From Gordionus sp. m RMFG-2023 (taxonomy: Eukaryota; Nematomorpha; Gordioida; Chordodea; Parachordodidae), in the NCBI RefSeq assembly GCF_954871325.1, contig NC_088776.1, positions 48,440,569 through 48,504,568 on the forward strand: a DNA stretch of 64,000 nt, written 5' to 3'. Below the pieces are notes generated by a model, which searched no databases, had not been told where the DNA came from, and worked only from the letters and a program-made list of their open reading frames with translations. A program made the translations under genes and the position numbers. This document shows, piece after piece, positions 10,569-22,842 of the stretch (its first letter is position 1; every line of letters begins with the position of its first letter).

Positions 10569-12349
10569 GAAGGCTCCATTAAAGAAAAATTTATAGCTCT
10601 AACTAAATCAACAATACTTGAAAGAAGAGAAAATTTGAAACGATTATTCAAAATTATAATACTATGTGGTAAGTTGGAACTTCCCTTAGAGGTCATTATG
10701 AAAGTAAGACAAGCAATAATCAAGGAAATTATTGTGAAATATTAAACTGTTTGAAAGAGTATGATCCATTTTTAATAGCATATAAACCACCAAGCAATGC
10801 TCATTATTGCTCCAAAATCAAATGCTATCTGCAGCTGGAAACTTAATCGTAAAGTACATAGCATCAGAAATAAGGGAGGCAGGCTATTTTTCTGTCATGG
10901 CTGATGACACTCGTGATGTTAGCTCATATGAGCAATTTAGTATATGTGTTAGATATGTTGATAAAACAAAAACACCAAAGGAATCTTTTATATCTTTTCA
11001 AAAAGTTGAAGACTTAGATGCAGAGTCATTAACGAAAACATTAATAACAACCTTAAACAACAATTCCATAAATGCAATTTGCGTTGCTCAAGCATATGAT
11101 GGTGCAAGTGTTATGAAAGGGCATCTTTCAGGAGTCCAGGAAAGATATCGCCAAAATCACAAAATGGCTATATATGTGCACTGCTATGCGCATAAACTCA
11201 AACTTGTACTGATCTCTGCCTGCAAATCAGTACCTCAATCTAGAAAGTTTTTTAATGTATTAGAAGGTATTCATGCTTTTTTCTCAATATCTGTTATCCA
11301 TCACAATAAATTTATTGATTTGCAATTAAGATTAGGGTTAAAATCCAAAAATATTGATGCCTTGAGTTCTACACGTTGGGGATCCCATATTAGAACTATA
11401 GAGGCAGTAAAAATGACTTTCCCTGCAATTATTTCTTATCTAGAAAATATAGACCATGGTGATGTGGTGAAAGCAAAGGGAATTTTATATATTCTTTTAC
11501 AATATGATACAAATATGTATATGTTATATTCCAAAAATTATTATCTATGTGTTCCAATATTTCTATTTTTTTGCAAAAATCAGATTCGGACATATCAACA
11601 GCATTGGCTCTTATTGAGTCTCTTATTAGTTCTTTGTCAAATTTAAGAAATAATTCGTATTTTTCTTCATTATTTACCGAAGTAAATAAATTTTGCAATT
11701 TATATAATATAAAAATAACAAATAAAAGAGCAAATATACCTTCTACCATTTTGAATAATTATATTCAAATAGATGATATTGTTTCTTCTATTCTGATCAA
11801 ACAGAAACCTTTTATAAGTGTCATGTCTTTTATCCAATTTTGGATATTATGATAAATGAATTAAAAAAGAGATTTTGCCAAGAAAACACAGATATTTTAA
11901 TAGCTATAAATGCTTTACATCCCTCCTCCCCCCTTTTTTTAAATAATGATATCATTATTAAACCATTTATCTTACATTATAATCTTCCTGATCCAATGGA
12001 AGAATACATAATATTAAAGGCTTATATTTTAACCTATAATAAAAAACACGAATCTACGTGTAAATCAATAATAGATTTAATAAAAATCTTACCCATAGAT
12101 ATATTCCCTCGTATATTTAATTGCCTTAAAATTGCGTTAACTATACCTTTTAATTCCTGCTCATGTGAAAGATCGTTTTCAGCATTAAAACGGGTGAAAA
12201 CATATCTTCGATCAACAATGGGTCAGGAACGATTAAATTCGTTGGCTCTATTGAGCATAGAAAAAAATATTATTAATACCATTCCTATAGATCACATTAT
12301 AGATGAATATGCAATAATGACTAGCCGGCGTAGAGAACTTATTTTATAA
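10569..12349 (+). pseudogene. hAT transposase, catalytic and C-terminal part (DUF4371 and dimerization)
   Basis: This continues the transposase interrupted at 9512. After IEGSIKEKFIALTKS there is a shift of frame before 10807. The long frame 10807-11646 carries SVMADDTRDVS, AQAYDGASVMKGHLSGVQ (family catalytic aspartates), VHCYAHKLKLVL and STRWGSH. The reading then moves to another frame (11547-11852) and another (11840-12349), ending with SCSCERSFSALKRVKTYL and MGQERLNSLALLSIE, the hAT dimerization domain with its conserved Glu. About three frameshifts plus the nested insertion make it non-functional. Motif preservation is otherwise good, which suggests moderate age. Confidence 0.85.
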
Positions 12350-12596
12350 ATAATTTAACCTTATAATTTTTGAAACGCAATTTTAGGCGTTAGTATCTGC
12401 GAGTAAATATATCGTTTAATATTTATTTTATAAATTTTTTTTTCATATCCAAAATTAGCTAAAAGACATGGTGCTTATAAAAAAATTCTTTTTGAGATAG
12501 GAAAAAATCAGAAAAAATCAGAAAAAAACAGTAAATGCTTTCTTTTGATATGACCAAAGTTTCTGAAAAATTTAATTAAAAATATTTGAATACATT

Positions 12597-13805
12597 GACA
12601 ATACAATAATATATAAGATCTTAATTGCTTTCATCATATCACTATGGTACTTATTTTCTAGCTCCCAAATTATTTATTTCTAATTTGGCACACTTAAATT
12701 GTAAATAACTCAAGGCTTCAATATATTTGCATAATTTCTTCCAAACATAATTTCTTCCAAGATTTTAGGTGTTTTTGCTTTATCAATATATCTAACATAC
12801 TAGATTTTGATATGAGTTAACATCGTGTATGTCATGGCTATGACTGCAAATTAACCAGCATCTATTATTTGTGTGGCTATGTAATTTAAGATTATTACTA
12901 CAGCTGCTGAGAGCATATGATTGCATAATTAAGATGAGCAACAATGATCAACTGTCCAGTAGTTTATATAGGATTAAAAATGGAAGATAATCTTTTAGAA
13001 ATTTAATATCTCACAATAATTTTCTCGATTACTTATCTAGCTTCTATCATGTCATCTAAGAGGAAGCTCTAACCACCATATAGTTTTATGATTTGGATTG
13101 GTCGTTTATATTCTCTTCTTCAAGAATTGTTGATTTGGTTAGGCCTACAAATTTTTCCTTATTAGTCCATTCTATAAAACTTTGTTTAAAATGGTAAGAG
13201 AGAGTTATATTAGTTTCATGACCTTTTGTTAATGTTAGTTGCTTAGAATTATATTACCTTATGGGGTTTTTAAAACATTAACAATTGAGGCATATGTATG
13301 AATTAATTAATCGCTTTTATCACTTGTAATTCTTTCGACGCTAAATTTTTTATATTAGCAATTTATACTGTAGTAAATCGATTTTGTATTGAAAAATTTG
13401 TAGAAGTGTATTGTTTTAATTATTTATATTCTAGTTTTAATTATTTATATTCTAGTCTTAATTATTTATATTCTAGTCTTAATTATTTATATTCTAGTCT
13501 TAATGATATTTATATTCTAGTCTTAATGATATTTATATTCTAGTCTTAATGATCAATATTCTAGTCTTAATTATTTATATTCTAGTTTATTTTGTACGTA
13601 TAATATAATAAAAAACAAAATATGAAAATAAGAATAATCCTTCAAGAGTTTAGTAATTTTTAAAAATATATTAATATATAACCCGGCCGAAGGCCGGGCA
13701 AAAGCGGGCCGAAGGCCCGCAAATTAGGTGGTATGGGAGACGAAGCCCCCCATAAAATTTTTTTAGTTGAGCCCCCTGAGATTGTAAAGGCTAGCGACGC
13801 CCCTG
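12597..13805 (+). repeat. hAT 3' end, first copy
   Basis: Starts at GACAATACAATAATATATAAG and ends with GGCTAGCGACGCCCCTG. It matches 13822-14843 along its length (shared blocks GGCTTCAATATATTTGCATAA, TTACTACAGCTGCTGAGAGCA, CCGGCCGAAGGC). It is longer than the second copy because of an internal tandem array at 13412-13590. Confidence 0.85.
13412..13590 (+). repeat. tandem array of a 21-23-bp unit
   Basis: About eight copies of a TTAATTATTTATATTCTAGTC-like unit, some with GATATT instead of TATT. It is absent from the second copy of the hAT end, so it expanded after the duplication or was lost there. Confidence 0.88.
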
Positions 13806-13821
13806 CAACTAGAGGTTGTGC

Positions 13822-14843
13822 GACAATATAAAAAATCTTAATTGTTTCATCATATCATCATTTTAGTTCTTATTTTATAGTTAGAAAATATATCATTTCT
13901 AATATGGCATCCTTGTCGTGTAAATAACTCCAGGCTTCAATATATTTGCATAATTATTTCTTCCAAAGATATTAAGTGTTTTTATTTTATCATTTATCAA
14001 CATATTAAATTATGATATTAGTTTACATCGTGAGTGTCATGGCTATTACTTCAAATTTAGCAGCATCTATTATTTGTGTTGCTATGTAATTTAAGATTAT
14101 TACTACAGCTGCTGAGAGCATATGATAGCATATTTTAGATAAACAATAATGGTCCATGTGTAGTCGTTTATATATCTTTTAAAATAGAAGATATTAAAAA
14201 TTTAATATCTCACAATAAATTTCTCGATTACTTATCTAGCTTTCATCATGTCATTTAAAAGTTGGTCGTTTATACTCTCTTCTTCAAGAATGGTTGATTT
14301 GGTTTAGGCCTATAAATTTTTCCTTATTACTCCATTCTATAAAACATTGTCTAAAATGGTAACAGAGAGTTATATTAGTTTGATAACCTTTTGTCAATGT
14401 AAGTTGCTAATAATTATATTTTTGCATTAAGTGGTTTTTGAAAACTATTATCAATTGAGACATATGTATGAATTAATAAATCTTTTTATCACTTGTAATT
14501 CTTTAGACGCAATTTTTTATATATCAGCAATCGAAAATAATTTACCGTAATAAATAGATTTTGTATAAAAATATTATTTTAGAAATGTCTTGTATTGTTT
14601 GAATAATTTATATGCCAGTTTGTATGCATAATATAATAAATGACAAAATATGAAATTCAGAATAATTGTTCAGAGTCAAATTTTTAAAAAGTATAATATA
14701 TAAATATACAACCGGCCGAAGGCCTGGCAAAAGTGGGCAGAAGGCCCGCAAATTGGGGGGGGGGCATGGGGGCGAAGCCCCCCCCCTCATAAATTTTTTT
14801 TTAGTTTAGCCCCCTGTGATCGTAAAGGCTAGCGACGCCCCTG
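13822..14843 (+). repeat. hAT 3' end, second copy (true terminus)
   Basis: Repeats 12597-13805 and ends with GCTAGCGACGCCCCTG directly next to the target duplication GGAACTAG. Palindromic CGGCCGAAGGCC motifs and a poly-G tract lie just inside the end. A 16-bp spacer, 13806-13821, separates it from the first copy. Confidence 0.85.
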
Positions 14844-15206
14844 GGAACTAGTGATTATAAAATAATGAGAATGAATACATAAATTTAAATTTAAATATAT
14901 GATAAAATATTAAATGTATGTACATATAAATTATTGTAAAATAAGTGTCTCGAAGAAGAATAATTATAAATTTCATATATAAACTTAAAATACATTTTAA
15001 AATGTAGCATGTATATAAACTTGCACCAAAAAAATTCATGGGAAAAAAGGTCTAAAAAATGGGAATTATATAATTAAGAAGTATATTATAAATTTATAAT
15101 GTGATATTCGATCTTTTTTCATTGATTTTATCAATGCTTTGTGTCAATCCTCTACTAGTATTGTTAAAAGACCCTAACGATTTTTAAAATAGCCCGATTA
15201 ATTAGC

Positions 15207-15668
15207 CAAAAAATATTTTGTAAGCCTGGAGATTTTGTTCGTGGACCACAGATAGATTTGAACCTGTTTGCCAAATCGCAAGGCTTACATATTATTACTT
15301 TCGCAAATTAATCGGGCTGTAATCGACCCAAATCGGGTTTTTTTAACAACACTACTCTCTATATATATATTAAGAAGGGCTAACCCATTTAATTTATTTT
15401 GAGTAGTACTTCACAAGTATGTTTATTTCTTAAAGCAGAAAATATTTTATAAGCCTGGAGATTTTGCTAGTAGATGACAGATAGATTTGAACCTGTATTT
15501 GCCAAATCGCGAGGCTTACATATTGTTACCTTCGCATTAATCGGGCTGTAATGGACCCAAATCGGGTTTTTTTAACTACACTACTCTCTATATATATTAA
15601 GAAGGGTTAACCCATATTTATTTTGAGTAGTATTTCACAAGTATGTTTTTATTCTTCATAAAGCATAA
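15207..15668 (+). repeat. 230-bp tandem repeat, two copies, with hairpin core
   Basis: The first unit runs 15207-15435 and the second 15436-15668. Each holds GTAAGCCTGGAGATTTTG ... GAGGCTTAC, whose ends pair perfectly over 8 bp. Around the first, an outer AGCCCGATTAATT / AATTAATCGGGCT arm adds to the stem. A third, dispersed copy is at 17315-17560. The first and third copies share a flank starting near AATGTGATATTCGATC, so the mobile unit is larger than the hairpin. Confidence 0.75.
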
Positions 15669-15794
15669 AATATTCTTTCATTGGTAGGGGGACTAAGTGG
15701 TAGAATTTCTAGAATATATAATTTTTATTGCATTAAAAAAATAGTCTAAAATGTGTTTGAAATTATGCAAAACATCAGTAGCATTTTTTGAACA

Positions 15795-16165
15795 AATCGG
15801 AGTGAGGCGCATACCCAAATCGCAATTTTTTTTGTATTCGAAAATATCATTTTAAGCTAATAAAAACCTCCTTTACATATCCCACCTCCCTCTCCCCAAT
15901 AAATGCATACAATTAATAATCATAAAGAACAATTTGAAATCAGTAAAAATAATAACTATTTAAAACAGCGATGTTAATTCAAAATTTTTAGATAAAACAT
16001 TCATACAAAAAAAATTAACTAAAATTATTTTTATAAAAATCTAATATAGCCAAAGGCCAAACATAAATAGACTTAAAGATCTCAAACAAAATTTATTGGG
16101 AAATATTTACCTAATAGTGCCCCTATCCTCCCCCTATAGCAAAATCTTAGATTCGCCAGTGATAC
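15795..16165. mobile_element. MITE inserted in the hAT relic
   Basis: It splits two segments that are adjacent in the 4542-6404 relative. It shares TATCATTTTAAGCTAA and GCCAAAGGCC blocks, and pyrimidine-rich CCTCCCTCTCCCC, with 44636-44910, so both belong to one non-autonomous family. The ends (CGGAGTGAGGCGC and GATTCGCCAGTGATACC) are only weakly inverted. Confidence 0.5.
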
Positions 16166-17314
16166 CAGTTCACATTCAATGTATCATGGGATATAATATT
16201 TAATTGTTTCTCTATCAAGATTTGTAATAAATTTGGAAGGATTCTGGTAATATTTGTAGATTGGTAATGTAAATGCAACCTGATGAATCAAGAACTTTTT
16301 ATTTATTTGAGTAATAAAATTAAAAAGAAGTTTATTTTTTAGTATTCTTCGATTGAGCCTATATTAATATTGGAAGATGCGTTTGCCTTGCTGTGAATCT
16401 ATGTAAATAAATATTAAATTTATAGAACTCTGTTTTGACCTAGAGTCAGGTTCCCCGTCAATAAAGTAATAAAAAATAACTCTATTTTGGACAGATTTTC
16501 CAACTCTAAAAAGATAAAATCTAATTTTTAAGCGAAAACTATCATCTTAGCCTCGATAAAGTTTTAAACTTAAAAGGATAACTCAATCTTGAAAAATTAT
16601 ATTCTTGATTCAAGGCTTAGGGAATTTTTCCGACTGTTAGGATTCGATTTAATAACACTACAGTCAAGAAATAATCCAATTTTAACAAATTTTTTAAAAT
16701 GTTTAAATATGAATTCAAATTTTTTAAAATGTTTAAATAAGAATTAAAATTTTTCAAATAAATGGGTTGTTATTTGTTAAGATAAACCAATTTACTCTAA
16801 AAGAAATAACAAATTGGCATATTTTTTGTCAGGTTGTTTGATGTCTTTTTTATTTATTTATATTCAAAAAAATTATAAAATATTATTTAGACAACATCTA
16901 CATGACAGAAATTTATTAGAGGCAACCCCCTTCCAAAGTCTACCTCTAGCCCCCCCCCCCATATCCCAAAAAAATTTACGATTTGCAGCAGCGATACTTA
17001 CCTAACCATTATGTTCTAACAACCTCATGATATTAATAAAAAATCTTTTAATAAGCCATCATTATACCCTCAAACAATTCTATTTAAACCATTTCAGGCC
17101 TCATGATTATTTAAACCAGGAATAACAAATAATCATTAGTTAGTGATAATCAACTAGTTGTTTCTAACTATTCTAAATATTGGTCGTTAATGTTGCCGGT
17201 GCAGTTATATTAACTTTTATTTTATACTGAATCATATTATATTTTATCATTTCTATTCCTATAATCTATTTTTATTTTATTATATGATATTACATTATAG
17301 TAATTTATGTATAA

Positions 17315-17560
17315 AATTTTTAAATTTATAATGTGATATTCGATCTTTTTTCAATGATTTTATCAATGCTTTGTGTCAATCCTCTACTAGTATTGTTAAA
17401 AGACCCTAACGATTTTTAAAATAGCTCAATTAAAATTTTAGCCAAAAATATTTTGTAAGCCTGGAGATTTTGCTCGTAGACCACAGATAGATTTGAACCT
17501 GTATTTGCCAAATCGCGAGGCTTACATATTATTACTTTTGCAAATTAATCGGGCTGATTT
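17315..17560 (+). repeat. third copy of the hairpin repeat
   Basis: Starts ATAATGTGATATTCGATC and includes GTAAGCCTGGAGATTTTG ... GCGAGGCTTAC. Very similar to 15085-15330, hence a recent dispersed copy. Confidence 0.78.
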
Positions 17561-17574
17561 TTTAAATTCTTTTT

Positions 17575-17705
17575 AAAATAATAAATATGCGATCGCACAA
17601 ATCTTAAAATTTAATATTTTTTCAAGTTAAAAAATCTTAATGAAAAAGGGTATGATCATCTCGGTCAATCATATCAGAAACTTTATAGACCCAAATGATA
17701 GCTAT
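17575..17705 (+). repeat. inverted repeat arm (partner 19515-19650)
   Basis: AATATGCGATCGCACAAATC ... GGTATGATCATCTCGG ... AACTTTATAGACCCAAATGA appears in reverse complement at about 19515-19650. A third partial copy containing AAATAAGCGATCGTG is at about 18940-19000. Confidence 0.75.
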
Positions 17706-19039
17706 ATAATATTATTTTAGGATGTTAATTTGAATAAAAAATGAAAATTACAGGTCATTTGATATTACGAATTTTACAATGTAACATAATATAATATGAT
17801 TGATAAAAGTAAGAATTAAATAAGTTAGAATAAAATGTTTTATATAAAATTTATATTTGAATACTGCAACAACTTCAAACTGTACTAAAATGTTATCTGT
17901 AAAAGAATAAGAAATAAATATTTATTAATGAATTTAATTTTTTTTTATCTGTTATTTTTATCTTTGATCGGAAAATAGTGTTTAATTTTACTTTACCCTT
18001 CTCCCTTATATTTTATTTTTGAAATTCCAGCCTATTATATCTTGTTCAAAAAGAAATTCTCTTAAGATACGTGATTTTGTGAAAAGCAAATAAAAAGATT
18101 CAAATTAAATGAATTCCTTATGTTTAAAAAATTCATTAACTATGTTGGATACTTTATTCCACTGCTAAGTGTGAAAAGGGCTTTCATCTTATGATTTTGA
18201 TTATAGCAGATAAACGAGTTAAAGCGTAAATTATTTGTCAAATTCAATGTACATAAATATTTATGGACTTTTGATATCGGAATAGATTCTAAATCCATGT
18301 ATCAAAATAAGGAAAAAGAATTATAAAGGCGAAACATCTTTTTAAAGAAAAATTCAGACCAGTATATTTATATATTTTTCGATTTGAATAGATATTGGTG
18401 GTATTAAATTTGTTACATTGTTTTTAAAATGTTATATAAATAAATTTATTAATATTGGCACTAAAAAAATATCTATTATATATAATATATAACACATTTT
18501 TTAATATATAGAAATTGTAGAAAACTGAGTCAAAATTTTATGTAATATACCATTGAATTAAGTGCTTTCAGCTATTCTCATAGTCTCAATCAAATCGAAA
18601 TTATTTATTTTCAAATATATTACATAGAATGCTTTTAAATACTTTCTTCATACATTCTAATGTAAAAAGGAAAATGATTGTAGTATTGTGTCCAAAAAGA
18701 GATGTATTTTTTAGGCTACTGTGGTATTTCAGTAGGAGCATTAATAATCGATTATTCCAAATCCATAGAAGCCTTTACTGCTTGATGGCGAAGGCTTCAT
18801 CTTGCAGGACAAGCTTTTTCTAATTTTGTCCTCCTTTTTGGATAAAAGGTTTTGGTAAGTCACTGAAACTCGGGGAAATTATTGTTAAATATTTTTTTAT
18901 ATTTATTTTTTTTTAACATTTTTTTAAAATATTTTTTATAATATTTTTTTTATTTAAAAATAATAAATAAGCGATCGTGTGGATTGGTAAATTTTTTGAT
19001 GTAATAATAATTCAAAGTTTCATTGCTCATAAGTTTTAA

Positions 19040-19250
19040 GAATTGCAGAAAATTTTCACAATTCTTTAATTTTACATTAAAAATGGAAAAGGCGTGTGCT
19101 ATATTAGATGCTACTAAGTTAGGACTCCATTTTTTTTTGTGAATATTTTCACAATTTTTTATTTTACATTGAAAAATAGAGTATATTATTTGAAAATTTT
19201 AAAAGGCGTGTGCTATATTGGATGCTACTAAGTTACAACTATTAAATCAA
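19040..19250 (+). repeat. tandem duplication of an about 110-bp unit
   Basis: Two copies of TTTTCACAATT...TTTACATT...AAAAGGCGTGTGCTATATT(A/G)GATGCTACTAAGTTA, at about 19045-19127 and 19140-19242. Confidence 0.75.
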
Positions 19251-19436
19251 ATACTAGATAATTAAGCAATTTATTTAAATAAACATTATATATAAACAAT
19301 GTTAATATAGATATATATATAATTTTAAGGAAAAAAACTGTATAGATTTATATTATTTAAAAATTTGATTAATTTACTTAAATTTGGCATACTTAATATT
19401 ACAAAAATAAGAATATTCATATATATATATAAATGA

Positions 19437-19740
19437 GAGGAAGATTTTCTTCCAGTTCTAAGAATGCTCGCCTTAAAATCTCTTCATAAACGCTCAATAC
19501 GTTGAGTATAGGTCGATATATCATTTGGGTCTATAAAGTTTCTGATATGATTGACTGAGATGATCATATCCATTTTCATTAAGATTGTTTTAACTTGAAA
19601 AAATATTAAATTTTAAGATTTGTGTGAATCGCATATTTATTATTTTTTAATAAAAAAAATATTTAAAAAGAATAAAAAAAATAATATTAAAAATTTCCCC
19701 GAGTTTCAGTGATCTACCGGGGTTTCATATAAAATCATGT
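19437..19740 (-). repeat. inverted copy of the 17.58-kb and 18.85-kb segments
   Basis: In reverse complement it begins at CACTGAAACTCGGGGAAATT (compare about 18859) and runs to the GACCCAAATGATATATCG block (compare 17690). It joins two pieces that are separate elsewhere, so it may preserve the longer original unit. Confidence 0.6.
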
Positions 19741-20807
19741 TTGATATATTTTGTCTCTTGACAGATATCTAATAATTCTAGATATTTTACTTGTAAATGA
19801 TAAATTTTAATCAAAATAAATAAAATTATACCTAAGCAATTTGATATCAATGATAAAGAATATAAAACATTTCGACGTGTACAATAATTTAGGATTAATG
19901 CTTCAATGTAATTATAGTTTTTACTTTTGTTTCTTGGTTTATTCCACTTTCCTTTCCTTTTCTTTTTTTTTCTTTTTTTATTCCCTAAAATTTTTGAACA
20001 GAATAATTATCTCTCAAAATAAGTTTTGAATATACTAAAAGATTTGGAAAAACAATAATAAATTTTGGAAGCAAAAATAATAATTTATTTTGTTTTTTCC
20101 TCTTTTTATATCTATTACAAATAAATTTAAATTGACTAATAATATAATTAATTAAAACATATGTCATAAACAATTTTTATAATTACTCTTTTTTTATCTC
20201 TTTTACAAATAATAATAATAATAATATATTAAAATAATGAATGCGCAAGATAATCAAAAAAAATTCACCAAAAATGAGTGATTTTACAATTTAACACAAA
20301 AAACGACCCACATAACAAAACAGAAATTGAAGTTCAATGAGCATCACAGTACGCATTGTAGAACATTTATTATTTACAAAGAGTTAAGCCCATTGAATTG
20401 CCCACTCATTGAATGCGCCTCATCATATCATAACCTTGTCAAGATGACTAGGAATCGTATTCCCATCAATACTCGTAAAAAAAAGAGTCCTTATATCTAT
20501 TCTTTAAATAAATTCTTCACTGAAATATTAATTTTTTGAAATATCAGTGAAAAAGGTTCAAATGATTTGGTGGGGAATTTTAAAATGGTAGTAAAATATA
20601 ATGCCGAAGGAAAAAATCGATAATATTTACTTCTGTGAAAGTGATAAATGAATGTAAAATGAAATACATATGCAATAAGAGGTAGGAATGAATATAAAAT
20701 ATAAATTTATAATCATAAAAGTGTAATATTTTTAAAAAATATTTAACCAAAATCTGAATATTTTTGTTGGGGGGGGGGGGATACCCCACTCCGCTGCTTA
20801 CGCGCTT

Positions 20808-22842
20808 AGACTAATAGCTATATAATTTTTAATACGGGGGGGGGGGGGCAAGGGGCAAACTTAAAAATGGTATAAAATAAAAACTAAAATTTTGTTAGCC
20901 AAAAAAATGCACCAAAGAATGATTTTTATTTACAAGAGTTGTCTAATTAAAATATTAAATCTATGAATAACGGTCATTTTTTGCCATTAACCTTTAAGTT
21001 TTTAAAAAATCTTGACACCTAAATTTGACATCTTACAAACGATGCCAAAGAATTTATATATATATATACGTCAAAATATTCAAATAGAAATTTTTAGATA
21101 TAATTATGGTTCCTTTATGGGAACACAATTATGAAAGTGTATTTAATTTTAAGTGTTTTAATTTTATAGTGTTTTAACTATTATGATAGAAATTTTGAAT
21201 AATATAGTAGATTCCCATAAAATGAAACAAGTTATTTTTAATATGATCCTATTACAAATATCAAACACGATTGATGCATAAAACGGTTGTTGTAGAAAGA
21301 AATAGATAGCTAGAGGAAACACATAATAGCCTTGATCCACCCTGAAAAAAACAAAAAATAATAATTGGCAGGAGCTGACTCTTTGTAAAATTTCAACGCC
21401 TAGCCCAATTTTTGTAAATTACGGGCAGGGCCTTTCATATTAATAAAGACATATATATTTTTACTTACTAATTTATGGAATCCATTTTTATTAAGTCAAC
21501 TAAAATAATACATATAAACACCACAATAAGATATACTTCCAGTTACAAAAACTACCAGTCACATTTAAAAAAATTAAAATAACAATAAATATAGAGGGGG
21601 ACGTCAATAAAAATGATAAAAAATAATAATAATTGATCTTACTTTTAACATCGAATATATTTTTACGCCATAACTTTTAATCTCGATAATGGAAACCATG
21701 GGGATTTGGAATCTCTCGATTTTAAATCATTCGAGGGCGATTCATTAATTCAATTTAACCGGAAATGTATTTCGGCCTATGTATAGTACCTACCTATAAA
21801 TTTCTGACAATTTTCGGCGTAAACTTTTGTATATTTTCTAATTTATATGAAAAATACATATAAAAATGACTATAAATTAAAGGAAGTTGTAAAGTTCATG
21901 TAAATATTTTATTTACTTTCGTTTTTTTAGATAAAGCAAAGCAGTACAATCCATTTTATTTGTACCTATCCAAAACCCACTAGTGTAAAATTTACGTGCC
22001 CACCTGTCCACAACTAATCCGGGGGGGGGATGATTCCCCGAATCCCTACAGGCCGAACTCCCTTCTCTTCCTCTCATGTACATTCTAGCGGGGGAGTAGT
22101 GTTGTGCTTATAACTTATTTAGGATATATTTACCATCCCTTTTTTAGTTATAGGAATTAATTGAGCAATTTTAATTGCCCCTTTTGTTATCAAAATTAAC
22201 TAGCCTTATAAAATTCGAAAGTGATAAACAAGTATTCCCTTTAATTTTTGTTAATCCGAATAAACCACATTTGTTACCATATTATTATTTGTGCGACCCT
22301 AAATTGGTTGATAAAAAAAGAACAAATATCAATCCTGCTTAGCTTTCGAATTTTTCATTGACTAAAAAGTTTTAGCACATTCAATCGATAAAAAAACCTT
22401 TAACAGGATTGTTTGTGAATAAGGATGTTTTTTTCATTTTTCCTATTTTTAAGTCAACTCTGATGTTTTGAATAAGATTTATTTTCGAATAACTTATTTA
22501 TATTGATAATAAATTACCTAATATATAGTTTTGAATAATATTTATTTTTTAATGGGGGAGAGATATGCCCTAATATTAATATCTAAGGAACGTCATTTCT
22601 GCCCCATTGCCACCAATACTTTAAGGATCTTCGGCTCTGAGGGTCTTCATCTAATCAAATCATAAGGGGAAAACCCAATACTGGAGATCGCAATTGACAA
22701 ATGAATTTCCTTTAAGATTTATCATTCTCATTTTCTCAGCATCCCCCCTCGGGTGATTCTCCTCCTTTTATTTAAACAATTTCTAATTTATTATATTTAG
22801 TAATGTTTTTATTCCATCTATGATACTCATACATTTTTACAG
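20808..22842. other. AT-rich sequence, no gene seen
   Basis: Contains poly-G tracts near 20837-20848 and 22021-22029. A stretch near 21660-21790 (CTCTCGATTTTAAATCATTC) resembles 61070-61200, so an old repeat is probably present. No exon was supported. Confidence 0.45.

Larger units (their letters stand above)
8184..14843 (+). mobile_element. 6.7-kb hAT transposon (ZMYM1/DUF4371 type), nested and rearranged
   Basis: The left end CAATGGTGTCATTAG and the right end CTAGCGACGCCCCTG are inverted repeats. A perfect 8-bp target duplication, GGAACTAG, lies at 8176-8183 and 14844-14851, so both outer ends come from one insertion. It contains a transposase gene on the plus strand (9217-12349), which is interrupted by another hAT (9513-10568) and also frameshifted. 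The 3' non-coding end occurs twice (12597-13805 and 13822-14843), each copy ending in its own terminal repeat. A 149-bp derivative with the same ends lies at 30747-30895. Inactive as it stands. Confidence 0.88.
15727..20807 (-). mobile_element. heavily decayed hAT relic with several insertions
   Basis: Segments in the same order match the 4542-6404 element. 15727-15790 (AAAATGTGTTTGAAAT...GTAGCATTTTTTG) matches about 5425-5475. 16345-16435 (CCTATATTAATATTGGAAGATGCGTT) matches about 5640-5720. 18540-18880 matches about 5745-6100. The right terminus CCGCTGCTTACGCGCTTAG near 20790-20807 matches that element's CCGCTGCGTACGCGCCTG end. The left terminus could not be located. Intervening stretches are later insertions. 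No coding potential survives. Confidence 0.6.

Noticed and set aside
10391-10723. 110-codon minus-strand frame across the right end of the nested hAT
   Set aside because: It is antisense to the real transposase frame and runs across the element boundary. The composition comes from TATTCG repeats.
11429-11749. 106-codon minus-strand frame
   Set aside because: Antisense of the hAT transposase, explained by that gene.
13679-13720. A terminator-like or regulatory hairpin (CCGGCCGAAGGCCGGG)
   Set aside because: The palindrome is part of the hAT 3' end, repeated at about 14710. Bacterial-type terminators do not apply here.
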